A stretch of DNA of 49,611 bases, from contig JADLHT010000042.1 of assembly GCA_020848695.1 (NCBI GenBank), positions 1 to 49,611 of the forward strand, written 5' to 3'. The notes beneath the pieces were generated by a model. The model searched no databases. It worked only from the letters and a program-made list of their open reading frames with translations, and had not been told where the DNA came from. Of this stretch, positions 26,414-38,100 are shown piece after piece. Origin of the DNA: Saprospiraceae bacterium (GTDB taxonomy: Bacteria; Bacteroidota; Bacteroidia; Chitinophagales; Saprospiraceae). Made by a program: the position numbers and the translations under genes. The stretch's first letter is position 1; every line of letters starts with the position of its first letter.

Positions 26414-26653
26414 TTATACTCTTACCAGAAGATTAATCTCATTATTCAAAACTTCACAGAATCCACGCACGATTTCAATTTTAGTTTTTTCTTCTTTATC
26501 ATCAGTAAGATTAATAATACCCTTACCCAATGCAGCTATCATCGGAGCGTGCTTATCAAGAATCTCAAACTGTCCCCCTATTCCCGGAAGTATTACTGAT
26601 TTAGCATTTCCATGATAAAGACTTTTATCCGGTGTAAGTATATTCACTTTCAT
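26414..26653 (-). CDS. atpC: ATP synthase epsilon subunit, short form
   Basis: The 79-residue product is only the N-terminal beta-sandwich of the F1 epsilon subunit (VNILTPDKSLYHGNAKSVILPGIGGQFEILDKHAPMIAAL). The C-terminal helical hairpin that inhibits ATP hydrolysis in E. coli is absent. Short epsilon subunits are known in Bacteroidota. It lies eight bases downstream of atpD and is cotranscribed. The rest of the F1Fo genes are not in the window, as is usual where atpDC is split from atpBEFHAG. Confidence 0.93.
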   Translation of the reverse strand: MKVNILTPDKSLYHGNAKSVILPGIGGQFEILDKHAPMIAALGKGIINLTDDKEEKTKIEIVRGFCEVLNNEINLLVRV

Positions 26654-26661
26654 AAGCTGAA

Positions 26662-28248
<1,587 letters not shown>

Positions 28249-28260
28249 TCAATTTTGTTA

Positions 28261-29586
28261 ATGATGATTAAAAATTTAGAGTCAGATTTCAGCTTTTTAA
28301 AAGAATGGGAAAAATGTGATCAAATTCCTAGAGCTTTTGATAAAGCCATACGATTATCTCAATTGAGTCTAATCCAAAAAACGGCAACAAATTATAAACT
28401 AAAAAACCTACCCGAAAAGTTTCCTTCTGGCCAAATTCGCCTCGAATACGATCAATTCTTCAAAAAGGTTATTATGAATACCCAGAACTCAATAATTTTT
28501 GAATATGTAAAAATTGCGCAAAACCGAAACCAAACCCTACCTCTGAATTTTATAGTTCCCTTAATTAACTATGCGCACCAAAACCATGAAATGGCAAGCT
28601 CTATACTTGATATTTTTACAGTTACGGAATTCTATGTTTTAAATACAAATCCAAAATGGAACTATCTAAATAATAAAATTCCATTTAAAGCTTCTCTACA
28701 CAATCATGAAGAAGCCTTTTCATTCTTTCTTCATTTCAGACAAGAACCAGATAAAATGTTTGAAATATTGAACAATCATATTGGTGTCTGGAATGAAAAA
28801 TTTATTTTAAAAATTCTTGACCAGATTAGTCCTATTAGCAGTCTGGTAGATGCAAATAACTGGGTAAAACTAACTGATAAATCAAAAGGCAAAATAAAGT
28901 TCAAACTGATTTCCTTATTGCTTCAGAACAAAGAGGAACCCTATTATGGAGAAACAATTCAAGCTATTAAAACCTTCATAGAACAAAAAACATTTGATAT
29001 TTATACGAAATCACACAACATTAAGAACTTTACAAAACTTGAATTTATTAATGCTTTAGAGCATATTCCAAGTTCCCTATACTTGGAATCGAAAAATACA
29101 AAATCATTGATTATACAATTAATCAAGGAAAAGAAATTACAAAAGTTATTTAATTCAATTGCCCAGTTTAAGGATAGTAACGCAGCATTTAAGGTATTAA
29201 AGCATTTAATCGATGAATATCAGTTAACAGAAGATATCAACATACCTCAGATCGGTGGCTGTCTAGATCATAAGGCGTTCAATGAACTTGCAATCTACTT
29301 CTGTTCAAGCATGAAAGGAAATATTGATCTTGAAGCTTTCCTGTATTTAATTGATCACTACAGGCATTTTTGGACAGATGAACTTTTACAACATATTTTA
29401 GACTTTAAAAATTACAAAGTTCTGACTAATAAATTTGAACTAGATGTGTTCTATCAGTTGATACCTTATCGGATAAATCCATATTCAAAACTAGAAAATT
29501 CCATTCCTCAATTCATCAAAGATTCAATTACATATCCATTATCGTATTCTCAGGTTATTGAGTTTAGAAAAAATCTACGCAAATGA
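28261..29586 (+). CDS. Hypothetical protein, 441 residues
   Basis: I do not recognise this protein. It has no signal peptide or membrane segment, is rich in Lys, Asn, Ile and Phe, and appears almost wholly alpha-helical, with repeated short helices of the ILDF/LLQHILDF type that suggest an alpha-solenoid (HEAT-like) protein; this is inference. The start is probably ATG 28261 (a TTG at 28255 would add two residues). It ends in an ATGA overlap with the NTF2-like gene, so the two are translationally coupled and may work together. Confidence 0.7.
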   Translation: MMIKNLESDFSFLKEWEKCDQIPRAFDKAIRLSQLSLIQKTATNYKLKNLPEKFPSGQIRLEYDQFFKKVIMNTQNSIIFEYVKIAQNRNQTLPLNFIVPLINYAHQNHEMASSILDIFTVTEFYVLNTNPKWNYLNNKIPFKASLHNHEEAFSFFLHFRQEPDKMFEILNNHIGVWNEKFILKILDQISPISSLVDANNWVKLTDKSKGKIKFKLISLLLQNKEEPYYGETIQAIKTFIEQKTFDIYTKSHNIKNFTKLEFINALEHIPSSLYLESKNTKSLIIQLIKEKKLQKLFNSIAQFKDSNAAFKVLKHLIDEYQLTEDINIPQIGGCLDHKAFNELAIYFCSSMKGNIDLEAFLYLIDHYRHFWTDELLQHILDFKNYKVLTNKFELDVFYQLIPYRINPYSKLENSIPQFIKDSITYPLSYSQVIEFRKNLRK

Positions 29587-30002
29587 AAAAACAAACCGTA
29601 TTCTTTATCTTATTCTTACAATTTAATTTATTATATGCACAAAATCTAAAACCGGAAGAAGCTTCGATTCTATTTAATCAAGCATTGATCAATAGGGATA
29701 CAAAAATTTTAGAAAAACTTACCGATGATAAATTGAGTTATGGTCATTCGAACGCATGGATAGAAGACAAAGAATCTCTTTTGAAAAATAATTTGACCGG
29801 ATATTTAATTTACAAATCTATTGAAGTTGAAAATCTTAGTCGAAATAATAAAAAAAATATTTGTACTATACGATATGATGGGAACTTCGAAGTTTTGCTT
29901 AATAACAAAGAAATAAAACTTAAGATTCATGTATTGCAAGTCTGGATTAAGAAGAATGGAGCCTGGAAACTTTTTGCAAGACAAAGTACCAAAATGAGCT
30001 GA
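29583..30002 (+). CDS. Exported NTF2-like (DUF4440-type) protein
   Basis: The 139-residue product has a signal peptide (MKKQTVFFILFLQFNLLYA, cleavage before QNLKPEE). The mature part follows the DUF4440 cone-shaped NTF2-like fold: SILFNQALINRDTKILEKLTDDKLSYGHSNAWIEDKESLL, then VLQVWIKKNGAWKLFARQSTK. Family members are small ligand-binding or enzyme folds; no catalytic residue can be assigned. It overlaps the upstream hypothetical gene by four bases (ATGA). Confidence 0.82.
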   Translation: MKKQTVFFILFLQFNLLYAQNLKPEEASILFNQALINRDTKILEKLTDDKLSYGHSNAWIEDKESLLKNNLTGYLIYKSIEVENLSRNNKKNICTIRYDGNFEVLLNNKEIKLKIHVLQVWIKKNGAWKLFARQSTKMS

Positions 30003-30114
30003 AATTGATAAATTAAAAATTCATAGGTGCCTTAAATTAAACTTTTGTTAATCTGATCAAATATGATTTAAAGCTGAAATGAACTTACGATTTTTGTGAA
30101 ATAAAATTTTTCGA

Positions 30115-31167
30115 ATGAAATTATCATACCTTCATTTCCTGTATTGCTCTCTTTTTATTATTCTGATAATTCCAGCTTGCAAGTCTGATAGCAAGTCAGT
30201 CCAGTCTGAAGACAATCCAACGGTCGAGCTGAACGACCAGGATGCATTAGCAGTTAATCTTAATGGTGAAAAATTATCGCAGTGGAAAGATCCGGATTCA
30301 GTTTGGGCCTTGCGTAAAAAGTATATTGACAACATGAGATCTGCATATCTTGGAAAAATTGAAGACCCAAAATCTTATCTTGCCTTTGCAAGAGCTTACT
30401 CCGAAGGAGGTAGAATTGAAAATGCAATTGACATACTCACAAAAGGGATAAAAAAATTTCCAGAAATTCCAGACTTCTATACATATCGTGGAGAAAATTT
30501 TTTAAGAAGCAGACAACTTACGGAATGCGTTGATGATTTTTGGAAAGCCGGACAGAAAATGGAAAAATCAACTCAATCTCCAGGATTAATTGGCATGCTT
30601 GGAGAAGATTCTGTTGCAAATATGAGTCTTGCATACAGAAATTATTTGATGATGGGGCTTGGTTTTTTTTGCATAAATGACTTAAGCAGTGCTGACAAAT
30701 TTTTTGAAGTATGCGGAGATTTTTCGACCAATAGCGATCTTTGGGCTCGTTCATATTATTGGCAATACGCATGCTACCCTAGATCAGGAAGAACCAAAGA
30801 TGCAGAAGATATATTAAAAAATTTAAATGACGAAATGCAGATTCTACCCATTTCAAAACCATATCTGGATGCTTTAAAATATTACAAAGGAAGTATACAG
30901 GAATCAGAACTTGTCGACCCAGAATTCAAACCTTCTAACTCAGAAGAAGCAAATCCCTGGCTCATCAAAATGTATGCAGTTGGTGTAAAAAACTTATTGA
31001 CAAATCATAAAGATAAAGCAATCAGTATTTTTCAAAAAATAACTGCTTCAGGTTATTGGAATACTTTACCAGCACTTGCGGCAGAAGCCGAACTATTCAA
31101 TCTTTCCGGCAAGAAGTATATTGCACCGGAAAAAATCGAACTAAATAATAATCAAAAGAAGAAATAG
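30115..31167 (+). CDS. TPR-containing lipoprotein
   Basis: The 350-residue protein has a lipoprotein signal (lipobox IPAC in LIIPACKSDSK). The body is helical with tetratricopeptide-like units, clearest at YLAFARAYSEGGRIENAIDILTKGIKKFPEIPDFYTYRGENFL and in SSADKFFEVCGDFS to GRTKDAEDIL. It is likely a periplasmic scaffold anchored to a membrane. It has its own 112-base upstream gap. No clear promoter consensus was found. Partner proteins are unknown. Confidence 0.8.
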   Translation: MKLSYLHFLYCSLFIILIIPACKSDSKSVQSEDNPTVELNDQDALAVNLNGEKLSQWKDPDSVWALRKKYIDNMRSAYLGKIEDPKSYLAFARAYSEGGRIENAIDILTKGIKKFPEIPDFYTYRGENFLRSRQLTECVDDFWKAGQKMEKSTQSPGLIGMLGEDSVANMSLAYRNYLMMGLGFFCINDLSSADKFFEVCGDFSTNSDLWARSYYWQYACYPRSGRTKDAEDILKNLNDEMQILPISKPYLDALKYYKGSIQESELVDPEFKPSNSEEANPWLIKMYAVGVKNLLTNHKDKAISIFQKITASGYWNTLPALAAEAELFNLSGKKYIAPEKIELNNNQKKK

Positions 31168-31359
31168 TTCTAAAACCAGATAAACTTAGTAATTTATATT
31201 CACCTTATAATCTATAATTGATTCATCGATCAATCTTATTCTTTGGTCGATTACTTAAGTTGATTGGAACTTCTCATGAATCAATTGGGTTTATCTCAAT
31301 GAATTGTAAGTTTTCTGGTGATCTTCAATGATCAATCACAGGTCTTTAACTATTATAAT

Positions 31360-32190
31360 ATGAAAGAAAAAATTTTAAATCCAATTTCAGGCTGGGTAAT
31401 GATCACTATAGCTGTACTACTTCCGTTCAGTTCATTATTATATCACAACATTATATTCTGGATTGTGCTGGGAATTACTGTATTACTGTTCTTATCGGGA
31501 TTTAAAATAGTATATCCTAACATGGCTAAAGGGATGGTGCTGTTTGGAAAATATTCCGGAACAATAAAAAGCGATGGATTCTATTGGGTTAACCCATTCT
31601 ATTTGTCTAAAGACATCTCATTAAAAGCTAATAATTTTGACAGTGAGAGAATGAAAGTTAATGATAAAAGAGGAAACCCAATTCAAATAAGTATAATTCT
31701 TGTCTGGAAAGTCAAGGATACATTTGCGGCATTATTTGAAGTAGATCAATTGCATCCTTTTGTAAAAATTCAGGCAGATGCTGCAGTCAGAAAACTGGCC
31801 AATCAGTTTGCCTACGATCATGTTGATGATCACGATGAAGTAACATTAAGATCTTCCAACAATGAAGTAAACGACACCTTAGAGAAAGAATTACAGGACA
31901 GATTGAATATAGCCGGTATTGAGGTACTTGAAGCTAGAATTGGATATCTAGCATATGCACCTGAAATAGCAGCTGCAATGCTTAAACGACAACAGGCAGA
32001 AGCAATTGTATCTGCTAGATACAAAATTGTAGAAGGTGCCGTAGGGATGGTGGAAGGCGCATTGAAGAGTCTTGAAGAAAAAGGAATTGCAAACTTTGAT
32101 GACAAAGAAAAATCCAGAATAGTAAGCAATTTAATGGTAGTATTATGCTCCGACAAAGAGACGAGTCCGGTAATTGAAATGAATTCTTAA
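31360..32190 (+). CDS. SPFH/Band 7 domain protein
   Basis: The 276-residue protein starts with a hydrophobic region (VMITIAVLLPFSSLLYHNIIFWIVLGITVLLFLSGF, two close membrane segments) followed by an SPFH (stomatin/prohibitin) domain: YPNMAKGMVLFGKYSGTIKSDGFYWVNPFY, SISIILVWKV-like ISIILVWKVKDTFAALFEV, and the coiled helix YAPEIAAAMLKRQQAEAIVSARYKIV. Family members form oligomeric membrane microdomain scaffolds. The start ATG 31360-31362 is chosen as the first Met before the membrane segment; a GTG at 31318 would add 14 residues unlike the family. It is followed by a convergent lipoprotein gene. Confidence 0.85.
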   Translation: MKEKILNPISGWVMITIAVLLPFSSLLYHNIIFWIVLGITVLLFLSGFKIVYPNMAKGMVLFGKYSGTIKSDGFYWVNPFYLSKDISLKANNFDSERMKVNDKRGNPIQISIILVWKVKDTFAALFEVDQLHPFVKIQADAAVRKLANQFAYDHVDDHDEVTLRSSNNEVNDTLEKELQDRLNIAGIEVLEARIGYLAYAPEIAAAMLKRQQAEAIVSARYKIVEGAVGMVEGALKSLEEKGIANFDDKEKSRIVSNLMVVLCSDKETSPVIEMNS

Positions 32191-32279
32191 TATAAATATA
32201 CTTTTCAATACAAACTCAAGAAGTGGTCCATCCTAATTCGAGAAGATAATATGTCCAAATACTTTTTCTCAAAATTCAA

Positions 32280-32900
32280 TCAATTGTTGCCATCATCTTT
32301 ATCGTTTAATCCAATTCCACAGATTTGAAAATAAAATGATTTATACTTAAAAAATCTATAACAGTTTCTATTCACTTCAGAATTACTACTTGAAATGTAT
32401 AAGAATTTTGAAAATCGATTTACCGCACATCCATACTGAAGAGGTCCTGCAATATTGTTGATCGTTTCTTCAGACTTTTCATTAAAACAAATTTCCCAAA
32501 GTTGATCAATATCAATATCCTTCATTAGAAATTCAGCTCTCCAAATATGCTTATTCTTGTCTAAACTCATTGACACGATTTTTAACGAGTCGATAATGTT
32601 CCTAACTTGCTTTGAAATTTCCTGATTTGAATATAAACTTTTACTTATAGAATCCGGAGATTTTAATAACAATCCTTGAACGAGATTAAACTCATAGTAA
32701 CTGCTATCTTCGGACAATACTTTGTAATCTTTCCTTTGAAATTCCCAAAAATCCTGGCATTCAAGTCGGGAAATATTGTAATCTTGCAATTTTTGAATTC
32801 TTTCCAAACATTGATCCAGGCTTAGTTTGTTGCTGTCTTTCTTACAAGAAATGAGAAGCAGGAATCCCAAAAGAAGTTTTGTAGTAGTCAATCTGATCAT
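32280..32900 (-). CDS. Hypothetical lipoprotein
   Basis: The 206-residue protein has a lipoprotein signal (MIRLTTTKLLLGFLLLISC, lipidated Cys19, then KKDSNKLSLD). The mature part has several cysteines (QCLERIQ, LECQDFW, EICFNE, YGCAVNR, RNCYRFF, QICGIG) that could form disulfides in the periplasm or on the surface. I recognise no family. It lies convergent with the SPFH gene and divergent from rnr, and its start is 62 bases from that of rnr. Confidence 0.65.
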   Translation of the reverse strand: MIRLTTTKLLLGFLLLISCKKDSNKLSLDQCLERIQKLQDYNISRLECQDFWEFQRKDYKVLSEDSSYYEFNLVQGLLLKSPDSISKSLYSNQEISKQVRNIIDSLKIVSMSLDKNKHIWRAEFLMKDIDIDQLWEICFNEKSEETINNIAGPLQYGCAVNRFSKFLYISSSNSEVNRNCYRFFKYKSFYFQICGIGLNDKDDGNN

Positions 32901-32962
32901 TTAATAACAATGGTATTATCCACAATGATAAACCATTAATTACAAAATCTGTTAGAAATAAA

Positions 32963-35098
32963 ATGAAAAAACGAAAAAAGAAGAAAGTAACACTCTTAAG
33001 CAGTAACCAGATTCTAAAATTCTTTGCCACACATCCTGAAAAGGCATATGGTCTAAGTGCCATCAAAAGAAAACTTCATCTGGAAAAACTAGGAGATCTT
33101 GAAAATATTTTGCAACAGTTGGAAAAGAAAAAACTCCTGGAAAGAATTAGTCCTGGAAAATGGTTATACAAAGGTTTGATCTCTTCCGGAAAAAAACAGA
33201 AGGAAGAACTTCTTGAAGGCACTGTAGATATGGCTCGCGCAGGATTCGCTTACATCTTATGCAAGGGAGTTAGTAGAGACATATTCGTCAGTGCAAAAAA
33301 CTTAAATGGTGCAATGGACGGAGATTTTGTCCAGGTTAGGTTAACAAGAATATATGTAAACAAACCTGAAGGTGTAGTCCAAAAAATTATCACTAGAAGT
33401 AAATCTCAGTTTGTTGGAGTTTACAGATCATACAAAAATCATGATATAGTTATTGTTGATGAATATCCACAAGTCATGGAAATATACGTCAAAAATGATT
33501 CTCAAATAGAAATAAATGATTTTGATCGAGCCATCGTTGAAATCACAAAATGGAAATCAAGACCAGGTGATCGGATGATGGGCGTTATAACGGAGAATCT
33601 GGGACGGGAGAAAACTATCGATATGGAAATGAAAAGCATAATTGCGGAAAATGGATTTCCATTGCACTTTCCGGAATCAGTAACCAAGGAAGCTGAAGAA
33701 ATAGTTGAAAGTGTCAGCGATTTAAAAAATAGAAAAGACTTTAGAAAAATATGCACTTTTACAATAGATCCAATAGACGCAAAAGATTTTGATGATGCGA
33801 TTTCTGTTCAAATCAATTCCGATAAAAGTATAGATATCGGAGTTCATATTGCTGATGTAAGTTACTATGTCAAGCCTGACTCAGCCTTGGATAAAGAAGC
33901 TTTGAGAAGAGGAAATTCGGTCTACTTGGTGGATCGTGTCATTCCGATGCTTCCTGAAAAGCTATCCAACGAGTTGTGCTCGTTAAGACCAAAAGAAGAT
34001 AAGTTAACTTTTTCAGTCGTTTTTACATTTGATGAACACGGCAATATTAAGAAGCATTGGATTGGCAGAACTATAATACATTCTCAAAAAAGATTTTCAT
34101 ATGAAGAAGTTCAAAAAATTCTTTTGGCGAAAAAAGGAATTTTAAGAAAGGAATTAGAACTTGTTAATTCACTTGCAAAGAAAATCCGAACAGAAAGACT
34201 AAAAAATGGAGCTATCGATTTTGAAAGTGAAGAGGTAAGGTTCAAATTAGATGAACTTGGTCAACCTGTTCAAATTTATATTAAAGAAAGATTCGATGCT
34301 CATAAATTGATAGAGGAGTTTATGCTACTCGCCAATAAATATGTTGCTACCCATATGGCTTTTAAAAACAAAGTCATCCCAATTCCATTTGTTTACAGAA
34401 TTCACGACATTCCTGATCCTGATAAATTGGAAGATTTCATGTTTTTTGCAAGGGAAATGGGTGTTAAGTTAGACTTAAGTACTCCTAAAAAAGTAGCTAA
34501 ATCATTAAATAATCTTGCAGAATTGGTTAGGAGCAATCCCGATCTTCAGATTCTACAACCATTAGCCATCCGAACCATGGCAAAAGCTGAATATAATCCT
34601 GACAACATCGGTCATTATGGTCTGGCATTTGATAATTATACACACTTTACTTCACCCATAAGACGATATTCAGATTTAATTGTACATCGTATCTTATTCG
34701 ATAATCTTCTTGCAGAAAAAAGATATAGATTAGATTCATTACAAGCCCAATGCCGTCATATCACTACACAGGAAAAAAAAGCAATGGATGCCGAACGAGC
34801 GTCCACCAAATACTTTCAGGTACTTTACATGTCTAAATTTGTAGGAAAGGAATTTGAAGGACGAATTACAGGAATGAATGATAGAGGATTCTACATTGAG
34901 TTAATACAAACTAAATGCGAAGGTGTTCTACCTCTTTCTGAAATTCCTTATGAGCTAGAAGTTGCAGGAAACAGACTGTCTGCAAATTCGAGCACTAGCA
35001 ATCTGGAGTGGAAGATAGGAGATAAAATTAAAATAGTGGTTTTAACCGCTGATATTGATTCTCGTGAATTAATCCTTGGATTGCCGAAATCAAACTAA
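32963..35098 (+). CDS. rnr: Ribonuclease R
   Basis: The 711-residue protein is a 3'-5' exoribonuclease of the RNB family that degrades structured RNA. An N-terminal winged-helix (QILKFFATHPEKAYGLSAIKRKL) is followed by cold-shock domains (EGTVDMARAGFAYILC), the RNB catalytic domain with the Asp cluster TIDPIDAKDFDDA (about 266-280), and a C-terminal S1 domain (GKEFEGRITGMNDRGFYIEL). Its length is typical of Bacteroidota. The N-terminal MKKRKKKK is basic, as in many RNase R proteins. It stands alone on its strand. Confidence 0.96.
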   Translation: MKKRKKKKVTLLSSNQILKFFATHPEKAYGLSAIKRKLHLEKLGDLENILQQLEKKKLLERISPGKWLYKGLISSGKKQKEELLEGTVDMARAGFAYILCKGVSRDIFVSAKNLNGAMDGDFVQVRLTRIYVNKPEGVVQKIITRSKSQFVGVYRSYKNHDIVIVDEYPQVMEIYVKNDSQIEINDFDRAIVEITKWKSRPGDRMMGVITENLGREKTIDMEMKSIIAENGFPLHFPESVTKEAEEIVESVSDLKNRKDFRKICTFTIDPIDAKDFDDAISVQINSDKSIDIGVHIADVSYYVKPDSALDKEALRRGNSVYLVDRVIPMLPEKLSNELCSLRPKEDKLTFSVVFTFDEHGNIKKHWIGRTIIHSQKRFSYEEVQKILLAKKGILRKELELVNSLAKKIRTERLKNGAIDFESEEVRFKLDELGQPVQIYIKERFDAHKLIEEFMLLANKYVATHMAFKNKVIPIPFVYRIHDIPDPDKLEDFMFFAREMGVKLDLSTPKKVAKSLNNLAELVRSNPDLQILQPLAIRTMAKAEYNPDNIGHYGLAFDNYTHFTSPIRRYSDLIVHRILFDNLLAEKRYRLDSLQAQCRHITTQEKKAMDAERASTKYFQVLYMSKFVGKEFEGRITGMNDRGFYIELIQTKCEGVLPLSEIPYELEVAGNRLSANSSTSNLEWKIGDKIKIVVLTADIDSRELILGLPKSN

Positions 35099-35188
35099 AA
35101 TTATAATCATAGTTGATCTTTACAAACTATACAACATTAAATACGTATAAAAAAATAATATATTAGATGCAATAGAGGAAAAACAATC

Positions 35189-38100
35189 CTACCATAACTT
35201 CACAACGTGCTTTCTCCATTCTCTACCACTGGTCATTCTGACATTTAGAAAATAAATAGATGGAGTCAACTTAGAAGTTTCCAAAATAGCTTTATTACTT
35301 TTTATTGAATTTTGCTCTATAATCATTCTTCCATTGTAATCATGAAGCCTAAGGTTATCTATGAGTTCCTTCTGTGATTCTACAATAATCTGATTTCTAA
35401 AGGGATTAGGGCTTACTAAAACTTGGCTTTCAAAATTGTAATCCTTAACTCCAACTTTACTTTGAACACTATAAGTTTGAACATTAGAACAAGCATTATT
35501 ATCTGAAACTGTAACCGTATAATTTCCCGGAGGGAGATTAAAGATTTCTGAAGTTGTATCAGAAGTACTCCATTGATATCGATATGGGACTCTTCCTCCT
35601 TGCACATTTAAAGAAATACTTCCATTAGCCCCAAAGCTTGGATTGATCACAGCATCTACAAATAGCAGGTCAGGAGATCCCAACACTATCGAACTCTCTA
35701 AACGACATCCATTAAAATCAGTTATTATTACTACATATTTTCCGGAAGCCAAACTAGAAATTTTGTTTCCTTGTTGACCTATATTCCAATTTACAATAAA
35801 TGGTTGTGTTCCGGTCAGGAATTCCAATTCAATTTCACCATTCTGTTGACCAAAACATTTTACTTCACTTATTTTTGGATGAATTGAAATAGAATCGAAA
35901 TTTTCAATCTTAACTTCATCTATCAGCAAGCATGAATTTTCATCTTTTATTTCAACTGTATAGGTACCTGTTCTGGCTCCAACTATAATTGAATCCGATT
36001 CTCCGTTTGACCAGCGATAACTTAATCTTCCTGAACCTCCTCCGCTTTCAAGCCGAATAGAGGTACCTTCATTGTTGCACTTCTTTTCATAGGAAATTGA
36101 TGAGGTAATTCTTGGATTAACCTTTATAAATCGACTATGTACACTATCACAATTATTAGACCCAATATTAGCTTCTATAAAAGTTGTATCGTGTACCAAA
36201 TTTACATTATTGTATAACTCATTGAAACATTTAAAAATGGTATCTCTGGTTCGCACCTTATTTATAACCTCTAAGCTTGTTGTTAAAATGCTGTCACATC
36301 CATTGGTCTGCATTAAGGTATCAACATAAATTCCAGCAAGGTCATAATATTTATTTCCAATTTTTAGATTGCTTCCTTCACATATTTTCACTGATTGGGC
36401 AAAGTGAGTATTAACTTTAACCATATTGACAGTGTGAGAAGATGAATAAGAACCTTTCTTTACGCTAACTCCGATTGGTCCTTCTTGACTAACATTTAAT
36501 ATCTTAGTAGTTGCTCCTGTCGTCCAGGTGTAACTTCCGTTTTGGACTCCTGCATCAAGCAATAATGGTTTGTTATCACAAAAATAAAGATCACAACTTG
36601 ACACAGAATCTTTTGTTCTCCAACTTAGTACAATCTTATAAGTCACTAACGCATCATAACCCATTGCATCGCTTCGAGTATCAATCCCGGAAAATTTCCA
36701 GATCCCTGCTGGATCAAAATTTCCCAGGATTCTAGTAAAGCTTCCATTCCTAATGCTAAACGGATGATTTTCATTCGGAATAAAATTGTCATTGACAATT
36801 CCAATTGTGTCGGGTGATGAATATTTACTAATGACTGAACGAACAAATGATGTGCTTTTTGCAGCTATATTCATTTGTAATTCGACACGAACATCTTTAG
36901 CATCATTAGGAACCTGCGAATACAAATTATTGGGAAAAATTAAAGAATCTGTATTAAAATCCGAATTATCAACCTGAACATTAACTTCACTAACGAATGA
37001 ATCTCTTTTACCTTCTATTACCGGACATCCCAAATTTACCAGAAAGTCTTTGAACTCGAATGTATCCGGTTTGGCGTATTCAGTACAATTTACATTGGAT
37101 ACTGCTAGTGTATAAATACCTGTTTTTTTAATTGTTACAGCTGTATCCTTTTTATTGAATATGTAATCATGATTAAACCATTCATAGATATACTTATTGT
37201 TAAAAGGACGGGCTTGTAATCGAATACTATCTCCTTCATAATAGGGAGATTTAACGACTTTGCTTGTAAACGGTGTATATGAGGCAGGTATACAGGACTT
37301 GGTAAGAATTGCATTTCTTAGTATATCACCGGGTTCTTTTCCAAATCCCTTTGAAAAATTAATTCCTACCCCTGTAAGATGACAATAGCTCATTACAGTA
37401 CCTCCTCCAACGGGAGTCTTACCATCATTACAAGATCCTATATCTGCGGGTTGGCAATTATCAATTTGAGAATTTTTATTTGGACCCCACACGCAAGAAT
37501 GTGTATGCCAACTTCCAAAATTATGTCCCATCTCATGTGCCATTACCTCTACAGTCCATGAATACGTTGGCAAAGAAGAATAATTATTAAAAATATAAGC
37601 AAAAGAGTGTGGTCCTCCATTAGTGGGATCCCAGGTTCTGCACATTCCGTTTACAAATGCAATTCCGCCCTGCTGTTGAATGGGATAAGTAGTTATAAGT
37701 TGTGCCAATGTACCATTGAAATTATTCTTGACCTTGGCTGAATAATCATATAGAATATTTGAAAGCGTTGTTTTTAAATAAGGATCAGGAGTAGTCCAGA
37801 CTTTAATTTCTGAGATTTCAATATTAACCGATTCTGCAGCATACAAAGCTTTCACAACATTAAATGCACCGGTAATATAAATTTCCACCTGAGTTTTCGA
37901 ATTCTGTCTATCGGTATACATTCTGTTTGCACATTCTAAATATACTTTAACAGCCTTACAGGCATTTGGAAATGTGTTTTGAGCAGTTGCCATTGTTGCC
38001 ATTGATTGACTACTTTGATGATGAATCTCGTCAACAGCACAGGTAAATGGATTCTTTATAGGCAATTTACTTTCCAGGTAAATCACATGCGACCTTTCAT

